64,000 nucleotides of DNA from assembly GCF_021183825.1 (NCBI RefSeq), contig NZ_CP089211.1, forward strand, positions 5,004,501-5,068,500, in the 5' to 3' direction. The notes beneath the pieces were generated by a model that saw nothing but the letters and a program-made list of their open reading frames with translations, ran no database searches and was not told the origin of the DNA. Numbering within the stretch: position 1 is the first letter of the stretch; each line of letters opens with the position of its first letter. Made by a program: the position numbers and the translations under genes. The DNA is from Sinomicrobium kalidii (lineage in GTDB: Bacteria; Bacteroidota; Bacteroidia; Flavobacteriales; Flavobacteriaceae). Of this stretch, positions 45,819 to 54,798 are shown in pieces.

Positions 45819-46523
45819 TTACATCACCGATCCGGGCACATCAGGTCCTTCTTCCTCTTCGGTTTTGGCGGTATTGGCCGCCCGGACCCTTTCGATCAGC
45901 CGGGTCAGTGTGTAGTCCCGCACTTTAATCCTGTCCTGGTAAACGATCTTGCCATCGTGAATGGTATCCCGGATATACCCGAACAGGGCCTCGTATTGCA
46001 CCTTGTTGTTACGCGTCAGGGCCATGCGCTGGTTGAGGATGCGGTTTTGCTGCTGGTTCAGCGTGTTCATCGCATCGCGGTATTCCAGCAGCTTGTCCGG
46101 CGTGTTTTCCGGCATGCCCTGGGCCACGAGGGCCTTTTGGTGTTTGGTAACGAGGTCTTTAAGTGCCGTGATGTTGTACATGGCACCCTCGATGTTCCTC
46201 GAAGCCAGTTGCTTCTTGAGCGTAGTAACAAGCGTGGTGTGGAGCGAAGCATTTTTAAAGTAGGCACCCACAAAGCTGAGTTCCTTGTGCAGCTCATTGG
46301 CCTTTGCATAGAGGCGGGCCGTGGTGAGCTTCATGCTCTCGGTCTTTTCGCCGGGGTTTTCCAGCTCCTTGACCTTGTCGTTCAGTTCCCGGAACCTGGC
46401 CAAATACGCAGGTGTGTATTTGCTGAACCGGGAATACAGTTCTTTCCGGTCGCGTCTTAAAGAGGCGAGCAGAAATTCTGCAACCGTTGTGTACTCCTCA
46501 TAACGGAGTCTGTTGTTCGCCAT
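45819..46523 (-). CDS. Helical protein of unknown function
   Basis: 234 residues, almost all alpha-helical: YEEYTTVAEFLLASLRRDRKELYSRFSKYTPAYLARFRELNDKVKELE, LVTTLKKQLASRNIEGAMYNITALKDLVTKHQ and YGYIRDTIHDGKIVYQDRIKVRDYTLTRLIERVR. A Glu-rich C-terminus. No domain recognised. High-GC coding texture. Confidence 0.75.
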   Translation of the reverse strand: MANNRLRYEEYTTVAEFLLASLRRDRKELYSRFSKYTPAYLARFRELNDKVKELENPGEKTESMKLTTARLYAKANELHKELSFVGAYFKNASLHTTLVTTLKKQLASRNIEGAMYNITALKDLVTKHQKALVAQGMPENTPDKLLEYRDAMNTLNQQQNRILNQRMALTRNNKVQYEALFGYIRDTIHDGKIVYQDRIKVRDYTLTRLIERVRAANTAKTEEEEGPDVPGSVM

Positions 46524-46672
46524 AATAAAACAGTTTAGAATTAATAATAGCTTGAAAGTAAGGCATACGGATGTTAAATTTTGTTAAGGTGAAAAACGGC
46601 TGTTTTCAGGCCGGAAACCACCCGTTCCGTTGCCGTGCCAGCATACGGGGAGTATGTACCGGAGCGCTGTAA
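46524..46672. other. Gene-free interval before the minisatellite
   Basis: Nothing coding seen; the G-rich repeat begins at about 46673. Confidence 0.5.
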
Positions 46673-46674
46673 CC

Positions 46675-46926
46675 GTTGGCTTTACGCTACGGGGATCGTA
46701 CTGGTTTTAGGGGGATGTTAGCTTTACACCGGGGGGAAGGTACTTTTTGCCGGGGTGCGCCTGCTTTAGTGCGGGGAATGCATACTTTGGGGCGGGATAT
46801 ACTTACTGCACACCGGGGGATGCCAGCCTGGCACCGGGGAACGTTTACTTTTTAGGGGGGAGTGCAAACTTTGTACCGGGGCCCGGTTATTTCAGGTTGC
46901 GGGATACTAACTTTGGCCCGCATTAC
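46675..46926 (+). repeat. Degenerate ~21-bp G-rich tandem repeat
   Basis: About twelve imperfect units of about 21 bp, each with ...TACTTT...CCGGGG (for example GGGGGATGTTAGCTTTACAC, then GGGGGGAAGGTACTTTTTGC). In the frame 46711-46971 the array reads as heptads of the form G-x-x-x-F-x-P: GDVSFTP, GGRYFLP, GNAYFGA, GNVYFLG, GSANFVP. Another in-frame stop precedes it at 46708. No start codon with a signal; probably non-coding or a remnant. Confidence 0.6.
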
Positions 46927-47236
46927 GTTTATTTACAAACAATATATACATTTTTTTCGGAAAATCTTTAAAATCCGGCATGGTTTTGTGAGTATTTTAA
47001 CGCTGTGTTAATTCATTTTGAGATATTTCGTACGTGCTTGCAATATGCCGGAAATCCTGTTGAAAACGCCTGATAACCATCGTAGCGGTAACAAAAACAG
47101 GTGAATTCTGTATATCAAAAACCGGATGAAGGACAGTTTGCGGATAGGGTAAAAAGCGGACTTTTGCCGGGTGCCCGGCAGATGTTGCCCCGCGTATGTC
47201 CTTACCGGACCCTTAACCTCAAAAACAAGCGTTGCC
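46927..47236. other. Gene-free interval before the GH114-like gene
   Basis: About 310 bp with no convincing ORF; AT-rich at the start and no promoter of clear type. Confidence 0.5.
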
Positions 47237-48184
47237 ATGAAAAACCTATTGTGCTTATTCCCTGTATTCTCCTATACGGGCCATATTCTGAAACGACAGG
47301 CTTTCCTGCTGTACCTGGTATGCTCGGGGCTTATGGCCGCCGGTTGTGAAAGTGACGACCCGCCCCCTGAAAAAGAGCGTATTGACAGCTTTGTGTATCA
47401 ACTGACCAACTATCCGGATGGCGAACTGGATGAGTTGGTGGCCGCCCCGCACGACCTGGCCGTGATTGACCTGGCACGCGACGGGGGAGCGGACTATTTT
47501 ACCCGCGATGAGATTGAAGCATTGCGCAATTCGGGCAAGCGCGTGCTGGCTTATTTCTCCATGGGCACGATTGAAACTTACCGCCCGGAATATGATGCCG
47601 TGGCCGAAGCGGGACTACAACTGAACAACTGGGGCGACTGGCCTGACGAATATTTTGTACGGTACTGGGAGCCCGAATGGTGGGAACTCGCTGTTAAGGA
47701 TCGCGTAGACCAGACCATTGCTGCCGGGTTTGACGGTATTTACCTGGATGTGCCCAATGCCTATGAAGAGATAGCCCTTGACCTGGTGCCGGAAGAAGAC
47801 CGCGAAAGTCTGGCCCGGAAGATGGTAGAGCAGATCGTGCACATCAGCGCGTATGCCAAAGCAAAATCCCCCGGCTTCTGGATTTTCCCGCAGAACTCTC
47901 CTGAACTGCGCCATTACGAAGGTTATACCGAAGCCATTGACGGGCTGGGGGTAGAGGAACTTTTTTTCCTCGATACTGGCACCCCGTGCAGTGCGGACTG
48001 GTGTGCCGAAAACCTGGCCAACACACAGGCACTGCACGCTGCAGGGAAACTGATCCTGGCTGTAGATTATGCTGTTAATACCAATAACATAGCGGATGCC
48101 TGTGAACGTTATGCGGAATACGGTTTTGCCGGCTATGTAACGGTAGTGGTACTGGACAGGGTAATGCCTACCTGCAGGGAATAA
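47237..48184 (+). CDS. GH114-like (endo-alpha-1,4-polygalactosaminidase) lipoprotein
   Basis: 315 residues from the ATG at 47237. Lipobox LMAAGC near residue 35. The TIM-barrel domain has FVYQLTNYPDGEL, GKRVLAYFSMGTIETYRPEYDA, NWGDWPDEYFVRYWEPEWW, DRVDQTIAAGFDGIYLDVPNAYE (acid of the active site) and FWIFPQNSPEL, of the TM1410/GH114 group. Surface or periplasmic enzyme that cleaves galactosamine-type polysaccharide; the substrate is inferred from the family only. Confidence 0.85.
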   Translation: MKNLLCLFPVFSYTGHILKRQAFLLYLVCSGLMAAGCESDDPPPEKERIDSFVYQLTNYPDGELDELVAAPHDLAVIDLARDGGADYFTRDEIEALRNSGKRVLAYFSMGTIETYRPEYDAVAEAGLQLNNWGDWPDEYFVRYWEPEWWELAVKDRVDQTIAAGFDGIYLDVPNAYEEIALDLVPEEDRESLARKMVEQIVHISAYAKAKSPGFWIFPQNSPELRHYEGYTEAIDGLGVEELFFLDTGTPCSADWCAENLANTQALHAAGKLILAVDYAVNTNNIADACERYAEYGFAGYVTVVVLDRVMPTCRE

Positions 48185-48374
48185 AGCCTACTGACGATGG
48201 AGAGATGCGTTGCTACGGAAGCGTAGCTGTCTTTATACCATCCAGGGTTGTCATTTCAGGCGAGTACGTGAAATCCCCGGTGTGGCTTAATGCTACTTTA
48301 TAAGCTCTTTAAAAGGCTGCCTCTTGAAATGAAGGAGGGCTTTGTGTTGTTTGTATTCTAATCACGTTTTGCCT
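48185..48374. other. Intergenic region before the tandem repeat
   Basis: No ORF; contains GTCATTTCAGGCGAGTACG, part of a REP-like motif seen in many Bacteroidota. Confidence 0.4.
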
Positions 48375-48727
48375 GAATAACTTAGTAACCAAATAACTCA
48401 CGAACTCCAAGACTCCCCGACTCCAAAACTTTTTTCTGCCATTAGTTGATTAGTTCTTAGTTGTTTAGTAGGGGAGCTGGATGGTGCAATTTTGTTGTTA
48501 CTCCCTCATTTGTCCAATCTCCGAATAACTTAGTAACCAAATAACTCACGAACTCCAAGACTCCCCGACTCCAAAACTTTTTTCTGCCATTAGTTGATTA
48601 GTTCTTAGTTGTTTAGTAGGGGAGCTGGATGGTGCGATTTTGTTGTAGCCCTCTTATTTGTCCAATCCCCGAATAACTTGGTAACCAAATAACTCAAGAA
48701 CTCCAAAACTCCCCAACTCCAAAACTG
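48375..48727 (+). repeat. 148-bp tandem direct repeat, 2.4 copies
   Basis: Units begin GAATAACTTAGTAACCAAAT at 48375, 48523 and 48671 (spacing exactly 148 each). The first two are almost identical over 148 bp; the third is partial and diverged. The unit carries the ATAACTCA-type motif of 31620-31680. No ORF. Confidence 0.9.
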
Positions 48728-48873
48728 TTACCCGCCTTAAATACGGAAGAACCTTTTAACCTCTCCTGTCCGGGGCCTTGGTATCAGCTTTGGAGGCCGG
48801 TTATGAAAAATTGAGGGAGCCGGTGAGGGGTGGGCGAAAAAAATTGGCTATCTTCCCCTGAAAAAACAGGATT

Positions 48874-49389
48874 ATGCACTCCAGGGAATTGCAAGAAACC
48901 GAATATCATTCGTATTACAACAACTACATCCTGATGCTGGATGAGACAGCACTGATGGAAGCGTTGAAAACTACGGAAACCGAACTGCTTACTTTTATCA
49001 AGAGCCTGCCGGAAGACAGATTACAGTACCGTTATGCGGAAGGGAAGTGGAGCGTTGCGGAAGTGATACAGCATATTATTGATACGGAACGCATATTTAC
49101 CTACCGCGCCCTGCGCTTTGCCCGCAACGACCGGACCGACCTTCCGGGATATGAACAGGACGACTACGTGCCTTTCTCTGATGCCGACAAGAGGACGAAG
49201 GAAGAACTGATGGTGGACTTCAAAGCCACACGACTGAACACGGTTTCGCTGTTTCATACCTTTTCTGATGAAATGCTGAAGCGCTCGGGCACGGCGGATG
49301 GCAACCTGATGTCCGTAAGGGCCGCGGGATTTATTATTGCCGGGCACCTGAAGCACCATCTAAAAGTGTTGGAGGAAAGGTACATGTAA
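48874..49389 (+). CDS. DinB-superfamily protein
   Basis: 171 residues, four-helix bundle. Conserved metal-site histidines in WSVAEVIQHIIDTERIFTYRALR and AGHLKHHLKVLEERYM, and FARNDRTDLPGYEQDDYV in the middle. Soluble; thiol transferase-like or metal-dependent. Function unknown. Confidence 0.9.
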   Translation: MHSRELQETEYHSYYNNYILMLDETALMEALKTTETELLTFIKSLPEDRLQYRYAEGKWSVAEVIQHIIDTERIFTYRALRFARNDRTDLPGYEQDDYVPFSDADKRTKEELMVDFKATRLNTVSLFHTFSDEMLKRSGTADGNLMSVRAAGFIIAGHLKHHLKVLEERYM

Positions 49390-49488
49390 ATGAAGGGCGG
49401 GGCTTTTTATTCATTCGGTTTTGTTTCCCGGAGTGGTTATGACGGGGGATGTTTATGAAGTTATATAATGGTTAAATCTTTGTTTTTA

Positions 49489-49512
49489 TCACATTAACTG
49501 TGCATAGTGTGA
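49489..49512. promoter_or_regulatory. Inverted TCACA/TGTGA site
   Basis: TCACA at 49489-49493 and TGTGA at 49508-49512 with 14 bp between, 50 bp upstream of the ATG of the lipoprotein gene. Resembles a Crp-type operator half-site pair, with wider spacing than E. coli CRP (N6). Candidate only. Confidence 0.3.
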
Positions 49513-49561
49513 GATTTTTTGTTAATTTTAACATATTATTAACCTTTAATCTTACATTATA

Positions 49562-50533
49562 ATGAAAACGAAACCTACTTACATGTTCAGGCTTTTTATG
49601 GCCTTACTGGCATTTGCCATTTACAGTTGCCAGAATGACACTACAGAACTTCCGGACGAAGTTACGGAAGAACAACAGACTACCGATGACCTGAAAAGCG
49701 CGTTAACTCCTTTGGCTAAGCAGGATTTACCGGAAAAAGTAAAAGAACAACTGGAACTTACCCGTGAAAACCTGGCGCAATACCTTCCTGATGCCCTGCA
49801 AATTACAGGTGTGGAGGTGCTTGGCAGCGTTACTACGGAAAAAGGTGTTGAACTCTCGCACCGTTCGGTGACCAAAAAGGAAAATGTTATTGCTTACGGG
49901 AATATTACGGACCCTGCCTCGGTACACATAGGAATGATGCAAAACGTATATTCCGGAAAGGCACTTTCTGAAACACAAAATCGTATGGCCGCCGCCGCTT
50001 CGCAGGAAATCAGGTCCGGCGATAACGTTATGGAGATCACCTGGAAAAGCGGGGAGTCCACTTACAGGACACAGTGCTTCTACCGCAATGACGGTATTGT
50101 ATGGGACAACATCCTCAGCGGACTGGTGATGATTGACACCGAAGGACAAACGGAATCTTCGGAAGAAACGATGGCGCAAAAGGACAACAATGTGCAGTCC
50201 AGAACCTATTACCGTTGGTATAAGAGATGGTGGACCGCTAAGTGGCTCTGGGGTTCTGAGCGTGGCGAAATGGGCTATAAGATCACCATATACTATTCTT
50301 CCGGACGGGTATCGAATACGGATGTCAGTGACTGGGGACACATTTCCCTGGGGAAAGCGAGAAGCTACAGCCGCATTGTAAAGAATTCGGGAAGCTACGG
50401 CAAGTGCCAGTATGCCCTGGGCATGTGCACACCTTTTGGTTCGCTAAGCTATAATTCCAGTACGTTCAAGGTTTCTTTTTCCGGAATAGGAAGCAATGTT
50501 GTGGCTAACGGGTATAAATCACTCTATCCGTAA
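49562..50533 (+). CDS. Lipoprotein of unknown function
   Basis: 323 residues. Lipobox AFAIYSC near 18-23. A Thr/Glu-rich linker follows, then a domain from about 60 to 190 and a C-terminal Trp-rich region: RTYYRWYKRWWTAKWLWGSERGEMGYKITIYYSSG. Cys in YGKCQYALGMC may form a disulfide. No family recognised. Ends at the terminator 50558-50594. Confidence 0.75.
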   Translation: MKTKPTYMFRLFMALLAFAIYSCQNDTTELPDEVTEEQQTTDDLKSALTPLAKQDLPEKVKEQLELTRENLAQYLPDALQITGVEVLGSVTTEKGVELSHRSVTKKENVIAYGNITDPASVHIGMMQNVYSGKALSETQNRMAAAASQEIRSGDNVMEITWKSGESTYRTQCFYRNDGIVWDNILSGLVMIDTEGQTESSEETMAQKDNNVQSRTYYRWYKRWWTAKWLWGSERGEMGYKITIYYSSGRVSNTDVSDWGHISLGKARSYSRIVKNSGSYGKCQYALGMCTPFGSLSYNSSTFKVSFSGIGSNVVANGYKSLYP

Positions 50534-50557
50534 CGGAGACTAACCGGATATAAAAGC

Positions 50558-50594
50558 AAAAAGCTCCCGTGTGCACTACGGGAGCTTTTTTATT
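50558..50594. terminator. Bidirectional terminator
   Basis: AAGCTCCCGT (50561-50570) and ACGGGAGCTT (50578-50587), 10-bp stem with a 7-nt loop, T-run after and A-run before, between convergent genes. Confidence 0.85.
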
Positions 50595-50596
50595 TT

Positions 50597-50890
50597 TTAA
50601 TCTTCGTCGTCCTCGGGGTCGTCCGGGACTTCCATGGAGCCGCCGATATCCCCGGAGTCGAAGTCGTCTTCGTCTTCGTCAAAGTTCTCCATGGTGTTGG
50701 CCAGCCGGGTACTTACCTTAACCAGATAAACCGCATCTTCGGTACGTACTTCAAGTGCTTCCACGGCTTCGTTGTTGGCGTTTCTGAATTTTATAATGTC
50801 GTTATCACCATAACCGTCGGGATATTTTTCCACCAACAGCGTCAGGATTTCATTGGTAAGCTTTTTATAATCAACTATTACACGTTTCAT
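50597..50890 (-). CDS. Acidic small protein (often mislabelled DNA primase)
   Basis: 97 residues, KKLTNEILTLLVEKYPDGYGDNDIIKFRN and AVYLVKVSTRLANTMENFDEDEDDFDSG, with an Asp/Glu-rich C-terminus. I recognise this as a conserved flavobacterial protein sometimes tagged as DNA primase; nothing in it is primase-like. Function unknown. Confidence 0.85.
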   Translation of the reverse strand: MKRVIVDYKKLTNEILTLLVEKYPDGYGDNDIIKFRNANNEAVEALEVRTEDAVYLVKVSTRLANTMENFDEDEDDFDSGDIGGSMEVPDDPEDDED

Positions 50891-50964
50891 AGCAGGGGAT
50901 TGTTATTTCTGGTCTAAAAATAAATCAAAATGAATATTACATGCAAGTTATTTTTTTTAACATT

Positions 50965-51933
50965 TTACATATCTAACAAATATGCAAAGATTAGCGGGGC
51001 TACAATGGTGGCATCCGACTCTATAATGAACTTTGGGGTGTCTATATCGAGCTTTCCCCAGGTGATCTTTTCGTTAGGTACGGCGCCCGAATAAGAACCG
51101 TAGCTGGTTGTGGAATCTGATATCTGGCAGAAATAGCTCCAGAACGGCACATCGTGCATTTCCATGTCCTGGTACAGCATGGGGACCACACATATGGGGA
51201 AGTCCCCGGCGATGCCTCCGCCTATCTGGAAGAACCCTACACCCTTACCGGAGTTTTTGGTGTACCAGTCGGCCAGGTACGCCATGTATTCTATACCGCT
51301 TTTTACAGTATCGGCCTTCAATTCTCCTTTAATGACATACGAAGCGAATATATTGCCCATGGTGCTGTCTTCCCAGCCGGGCACCACAATGGGGAGGTTT
51401 TTCTCGGCAGCGGCATACATCCACGAGTCCTTGAGGTCTATTTCGTAATACTCTTCGAGAACGCCCGAAAGCAACAGCTTGTACATATATTCGTGGGGAA
51501 AGTAGCGTTCTCCCTTTTCATCGGCTTCTTTCCATATTTTATAAATGTGCTTTTGCAGGCGGCGGAAGGCTTCTTCCTCCGGGATACAGGTATCTGTGAC
51601 CCGGTTAAGGCCTTTTTCCAGCAGTTCCCATTCCTCTTTTGGGGTAAGGTCACGATAGTGGGGTACGCGTTTGTAATGGGAATGTGCCACGAGGTTCATC
51701 AGGTCTTCCTCGAGGTTAGCCCCGGTGCAGGAAATGATCTGTACTTTGTCTTTACGGATCATTTCGGCAAATATCTTGCCCAGCTCGGCGGTGCTCATGG
51801 CCCCGGCGAGGGTAACCATCATTTTGGTGCCTTTCTGCAACTGTTGTTCATATCCCTTTGCGGCGTCTACAAGGGCAGCTGCATTGAAATGCAGGTAATA
51901 CTTTTCTATAAAATCTGATATTGCTCCTTTCAT
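50965..51933 (-). CDS. Deoxyhypusine-synthase-like protein
   Basis: 322 residues from the ATG at 51933 (MKGAISDFIEKYYLHFNAA). Deoxyhypusine synthase fold: TKMMVTLAGAMSTAELGKI, IISCTGANLEEDLMNLVAHSHY, LPIVVPGWEDSTMGNIFASYVIKG and GAVPNEKITWGKLDID, where the catalytic Lys294 (WGK) and the NAD region are present. Bacteria lack the eIF5A target, so a role in making an aminobutyl-containing polyamine, such as homospermidine, is more likely. Same strand and next to agmatinase and arginine decarboxylase. Confidence 0.9.
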   Translation of the reverse strand: MKGAISDFIEKYYLHFNAAALVDAAKGYEQQLQKGTKMMVTLAGAMSTAELGKIFAEMIRKDKVQIISCTGANLEEDLMNLVAHSHYKRVPHYRDLTPKEEWELLEKGLNRVTDTCIPEEEAFRRLQKHIYKIWKEADEKGERYFPHEYMYKLLLSGVLEEYYEIDLKDSWMYAAAEKNLPIVVPGWEDSTMGNIFASYVIKGELKADTVKSGIEYMAYLADWYTKNSGKGVGFFQIGGGIAGDFPICVVPMLYQDMEMHDVPFWSYFCQISDSTTSYGSYSGAVPNEKITWGKLDIDTPKFIIESDATIVAPLIFAYLLDM

Positions 51934-51957
51934 AATCCTGTTTTTTTTTGATCCTTT

Positions 51958-51979
51958 GAGACGCACGGCCGTGCGTCTC
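51958..51979. repeat. Perfect 22-bp palindrome between the DHS-like and agmatinase genes
   Basis: GAGACGCACGG at 51958-51968 and CCGTGCGTCTC at 51969-51979. Related to the hairpin in the hisH-hisA gap. REP-like dispersed element; no T-run. Confidence 0.65.
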
Positions 51980-52017
51980 TATCGGGAAATATTGATACTA
52001 TCTGAAATCATTAATGG

Positions 52018-52902
52018 TTAATCCTCGTCCTCATCATCATCCTGTTTTCCGGTGTATTTGAATTTATAGGCCAGCATCTTGTAATACAACTTGGCGGCCA
52101 GGAAATCGGACGATTTTTCGGTTTCATCAGGACAAAGCTCCACAATATCGAACCCTACCACGTTTTTCTTTTTGAATATCTTTTGAAGGAATTCCAGTGT
52201 TTCGTACCACAACAGGCCTCCGGGTTCGGGGGTGCCCGTTGAAGGCAGGATGGAAGGATCAAAGGCATCGAGGTCTATGGTAATGAACACGTTTTCCGTC
52301 ATCTGATGTACGGCGTCGGTCATCCATTCGTCATCATTGATGATCTCGTGGCCGAAATAGACCTGGTTTTCGTCCATGTGGTCCAGTTCGGAACTATCCA
52401 TGCTCCGGATACCCACCTGTATGAGGTTTGTGGTTTTGCTGGCTTCGTGCAGGGCACAGGCATGATTGCATGCAGAGCCTTCATATTCCGGGCGCAAATC
52501 GGCATGGGCATCAATCTGTACAACGGTGAGCTCTCCGAAACATTCGTTGAATGCACGGATGGTACCTATGGATACGGAGTGTTCACCGCCGAATATGGTA
52601 ACGAATTTATCCTGCCGGATATAGTTTTTGGTGGTTTTGTACACGGTCTCGACCATCTTTTCGGGAGAGGAGTTCTCCGTGATGGCGGGGGCGAGGTACA
52701 CGCCTTTTTTGTAAGGTTCGCTACGGGTTTCGATATCGTACAGTTCCATGTTTTCGGAGGCGTGTAAAAAGGCTTCCGGGCCTTTGTCCGCTCCCTTCTG
52801 CCAGGTACTGGTACCATCGTAGGGAACGGGGATCAATACCACTTTCGCATCGTCGATGCGGGTGTATTTTTCAGGAATTCCGGCGTATGTTCTCTTGTTC
52901 AT
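52018..52902 (-). CDS. speB: Agmatinase (ureohydrolase family)
   Basis: 294 residues. The manganese ligands are in GGEHSVSIG, QIDAHADLR and ITIDLDAFDPS, and the loop DEWMTDAVHQM is typical. Hydrolyses agmatine to putrescine and urea; an arginase role is less likely because speA is next to it. Same-strand neighbour of arginine decarboxylase (95 bp). Confidence 0.92.
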   Translation of the reverse strand: MNKRTYAGIPEKYTRIDDAKVVLIPVPYDGTSTWQKGADKGPEAFLHASENMELYDIETRSEPYKKGVYLAPAITENSSPEKMVETVYKTTKNYIRQDKFVTIFGGEHSVSIGTIRAFNECFGELTVVQIDAHADLRPEYEGSACNHACALHEASKTTNLIQVGIRSMDSSELDHMDENQVYFGHEIINDDEWMTDAVHQMTENVFITIDLDAFDPSILPSTGTPEPGGLLWYETLEFLQKIFKKKNVVGFDIVELCPDETEKSSDFLAAKLYYKMLAYKFKYTGKQDDDEDED

Positions 52903-52997
52903 TGTATTGGGTTTTTGTGTTGGTAGTCCTGAAGTCCGGAGGCCGGAGTTTTTAGCTGTTGATTCTTCCGGCTTCTGACTTCGGATTTCCCGGCTTT

Positions 52998-54398
52998 TTA
53001 TACGTTATCGTAACCTAAAATTTTAAGTAAGTCTTCTGCTTTTTGTTGTTCGGCAAATATTTCGGTGGAGATATTGCCGTCAGCGTCCTTGTCTATCAAT
53101 ATATGTTTGGGCGAGGGGATGAGGCAGTGCTGCAATCCGCCGAAGCCGCCTATGGTCTCCTGGTAAGCGCCCGTATTGAAAAAACCGATGTACAACGGCT
53201 TTGCCTTGCTGTATTTGGGCAGGTAAATGGCGTTCATGTTCTGCTCACTGTTATAATAGTCGTCGCTGTCGCATGTAAGTCCGCCCAAAAGGACTCTTTC
53301 GTATTCGTCGTTCCAGCGGTTGATGGCCAGCAGGATGAAACGCTTGCTTATGGCCCAGGTATCGGGCAGGGTGGTAATGAAAGACGAGTTTATCATGTTC
53401 CACTTCTCCCGGTCGTTCTGTTGTTTCTGGTACAATACCTCGTAGATAACGCCTCCGCTTTCGCCCACGGTAAAACTTCCGAATTCGGTAAAGATATGGG
53501 GTACGGGAACTTCGGCCTCCTCACAGGAGATCTTGATCTGGTTAATGATCTCGTCTACCATATACTGGTAGTCGTAATTAAAGGCGAGGGAGTTCTTGGT
53601 AGGGAAACCTCCGCCTATATTAAGACTGTCCACGGTAGGGCATATTTTCCGTAATTGTATGTATACCCTGAGACATTTAAGAAGCTCGTTCCAGTAATAG
53701 GCTGTGTCGCGTATGCCGGTATTGATAAAGAAATGCAGCATTTTTAGCGTAACCTTTTCGTTGGAAGCAATGGCCCTGTTGTAGAACGGTATAATGTTTT
53801 TGTAACCGATACCGAGCCTGCTGGTGTAGAACTCGAACTTGGGTTCTTCTTCCGAAGCTATGCGTATGCCGATGTTATAGTTACCGTCAATGGCCTCGCT
53901 CAAGAGGTCTATTTCCTCATAGTTGTCAATAATGGGAATACACTTTTTGTGCCCGTTGTTGATGAGTCCTGCAATGTTCTGTATGTATTGTTCACGCTTA
54001 AAACCGTTACACAGTACATAATGGTCCCGGGTGAATTTTCCCTGTTTGATGAGATTGTTCACAATATCGATATCAAAAGCCGACGATGTTTCAATGTGGA
54101 TATCGTTCTTCAGTGCTTCGGTCAACACGTGCTCAAAATGGGAGCTTTTGGTACAGTAACAATAGTAATATTTACCGGGGTAGTTGTGCTTTTCCATAGC
54201 GTTGTTGAACCACTTCCCGGCTTTTTGTATGTTGTTTGATATTTGCGGCAGGTAGGTGAATTTAAGGGGAGCTCCGTATTTTTTTACCAGTGCCATGAGG
54301 TCTATATCGTGGAACTTCAGGGTATCGTTGTTAAGTGTAAATTCCTCTTGCGGAAAATAATAGGTTTGGTCTATGAGATCTATGTATTTCGTTTTCAT
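52998..54398 (-). CDS. speA: Biosynthetic arginine decarboxylase
   Basis: 466 residues, shorter than E. coli SpeA (658); a fold-type III PLP enzyme (alanine-racemase-like barrel). The PLP lysine is Lys84 (YYYCYCTKSSHFEH); further motifs are GIRIASEEEPKFEFYTSRLGIGYK, LNIGGGFPTKN, FGSFTVGESGGVIYEVL, LGGLTCDSDDYYN and the C-terminal Asp-Cys-type active residue. Makes agmatine from arginine; with the downstream genes it forms the path arginine to putrescine and beyond. Start of the minus-strand operon. Confidence 0.93.
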   Translation of the reverse strand: MKTKYIDLIDQTYYFPQEEFTLNNDTLKFHDIDLMALVKKYGAPLKFTYLPQISNNIQKAGKWFNNAMEKHNYPGKYYYCYCTKSSHFEHVLTEALKNDIHIETSSAFDIDIVNNLIKQGKFTRDHYVLCNGFKREQYIQNIAGLINNGHKKCIPIIDNYEEIDLLSEAIDGNYNIGIRIASEEEPKFEFYTSRLGIGYKNIIPFYNRAIASNEKVTLKMLHFFINTGIRDTAYYWNELLKCLRVYIQLRKICPTVDSLNIGGGFPTKNSLAFNYDYQYMVDEIINQIKISCEEAEVPVPHIFTEFGSFTVGESGGVIYEVLYQKQQNDREKWNMINSSFITTLPDTWAISKRFILLAINRWNDEYERVLLGGLTCDSDDYYNSEQNMNAIYLPKYSKAKPLYIGFFNTGAYQETIGGFGGLQHCLIPSPKHILIDKDADGNISTEIFAEQQKAEDLLKILGYDNV

Positions 54399-54798
54399 TT
54401 ATTGCTTTTGTATTATAAAATAAGGGTTATTAAAAGTATAACAAGATATAATATAAAAGCAAAGGAATCAAATACGCAATCTTATGGGATTGCGTACAAG
54501 AACTGCCCCTGAATACGAGTGAAGTATGGATGTTAATCGGGAAGTGAACTTAAAAACCCGGTCGCTCCACTTGGGAGCCGTATATGGAAATGACTTCCTC
54601 AAAACCATATACCCGGGGTTAAAAACGAGTTTCATTCTTGTTCAGCCTAATCGGGTACAAAAATGTATAAAAAAAATAAGTTGCCAAACAGGAACAGGCT
54701 TTTTTTGAATTTTTTTTTGTGATGTTAGATTACTGTTAAACAGTTTGTTACGGGTTTACATTGGCTTTACCTGATATATGGGGGTACCTGAGATGTTG
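54399..54798. other. Intergenic region upstream of speA
   Basis: About 400 bp. It contains a perfect 9-bp palindrome (54473-54496) and no recognisable gene or clear promoter. Confidence 0.5.
54473..54496. promoter_or_regulatory. Perfect inverted repeat upstream of speA
   Basis: TACGCAATC (54473-54481), six bases, GATTGCGTA (54488-54496). About 80 bp upstream of the speA start; candidate operator. Confidence 0.4.

Noticed and set aside
40087..46523. An integrative element or prophage
   Set aside because: No integrase, att site, tRNA or phage gene was found; only a RAYT gene and REP copies are seen.
46711..46971. Open frame over the 21-bp repeat as a protein
   Set aside because: No ATG, no signal, a stop just upstream and repeat-driven composition; kept only as a repeat.
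48375..48727. Tandem repeats as a CRISPR array
   Set aside because: The repeats are 148 bp and contiguous with no spacers, and no cas genes are present.
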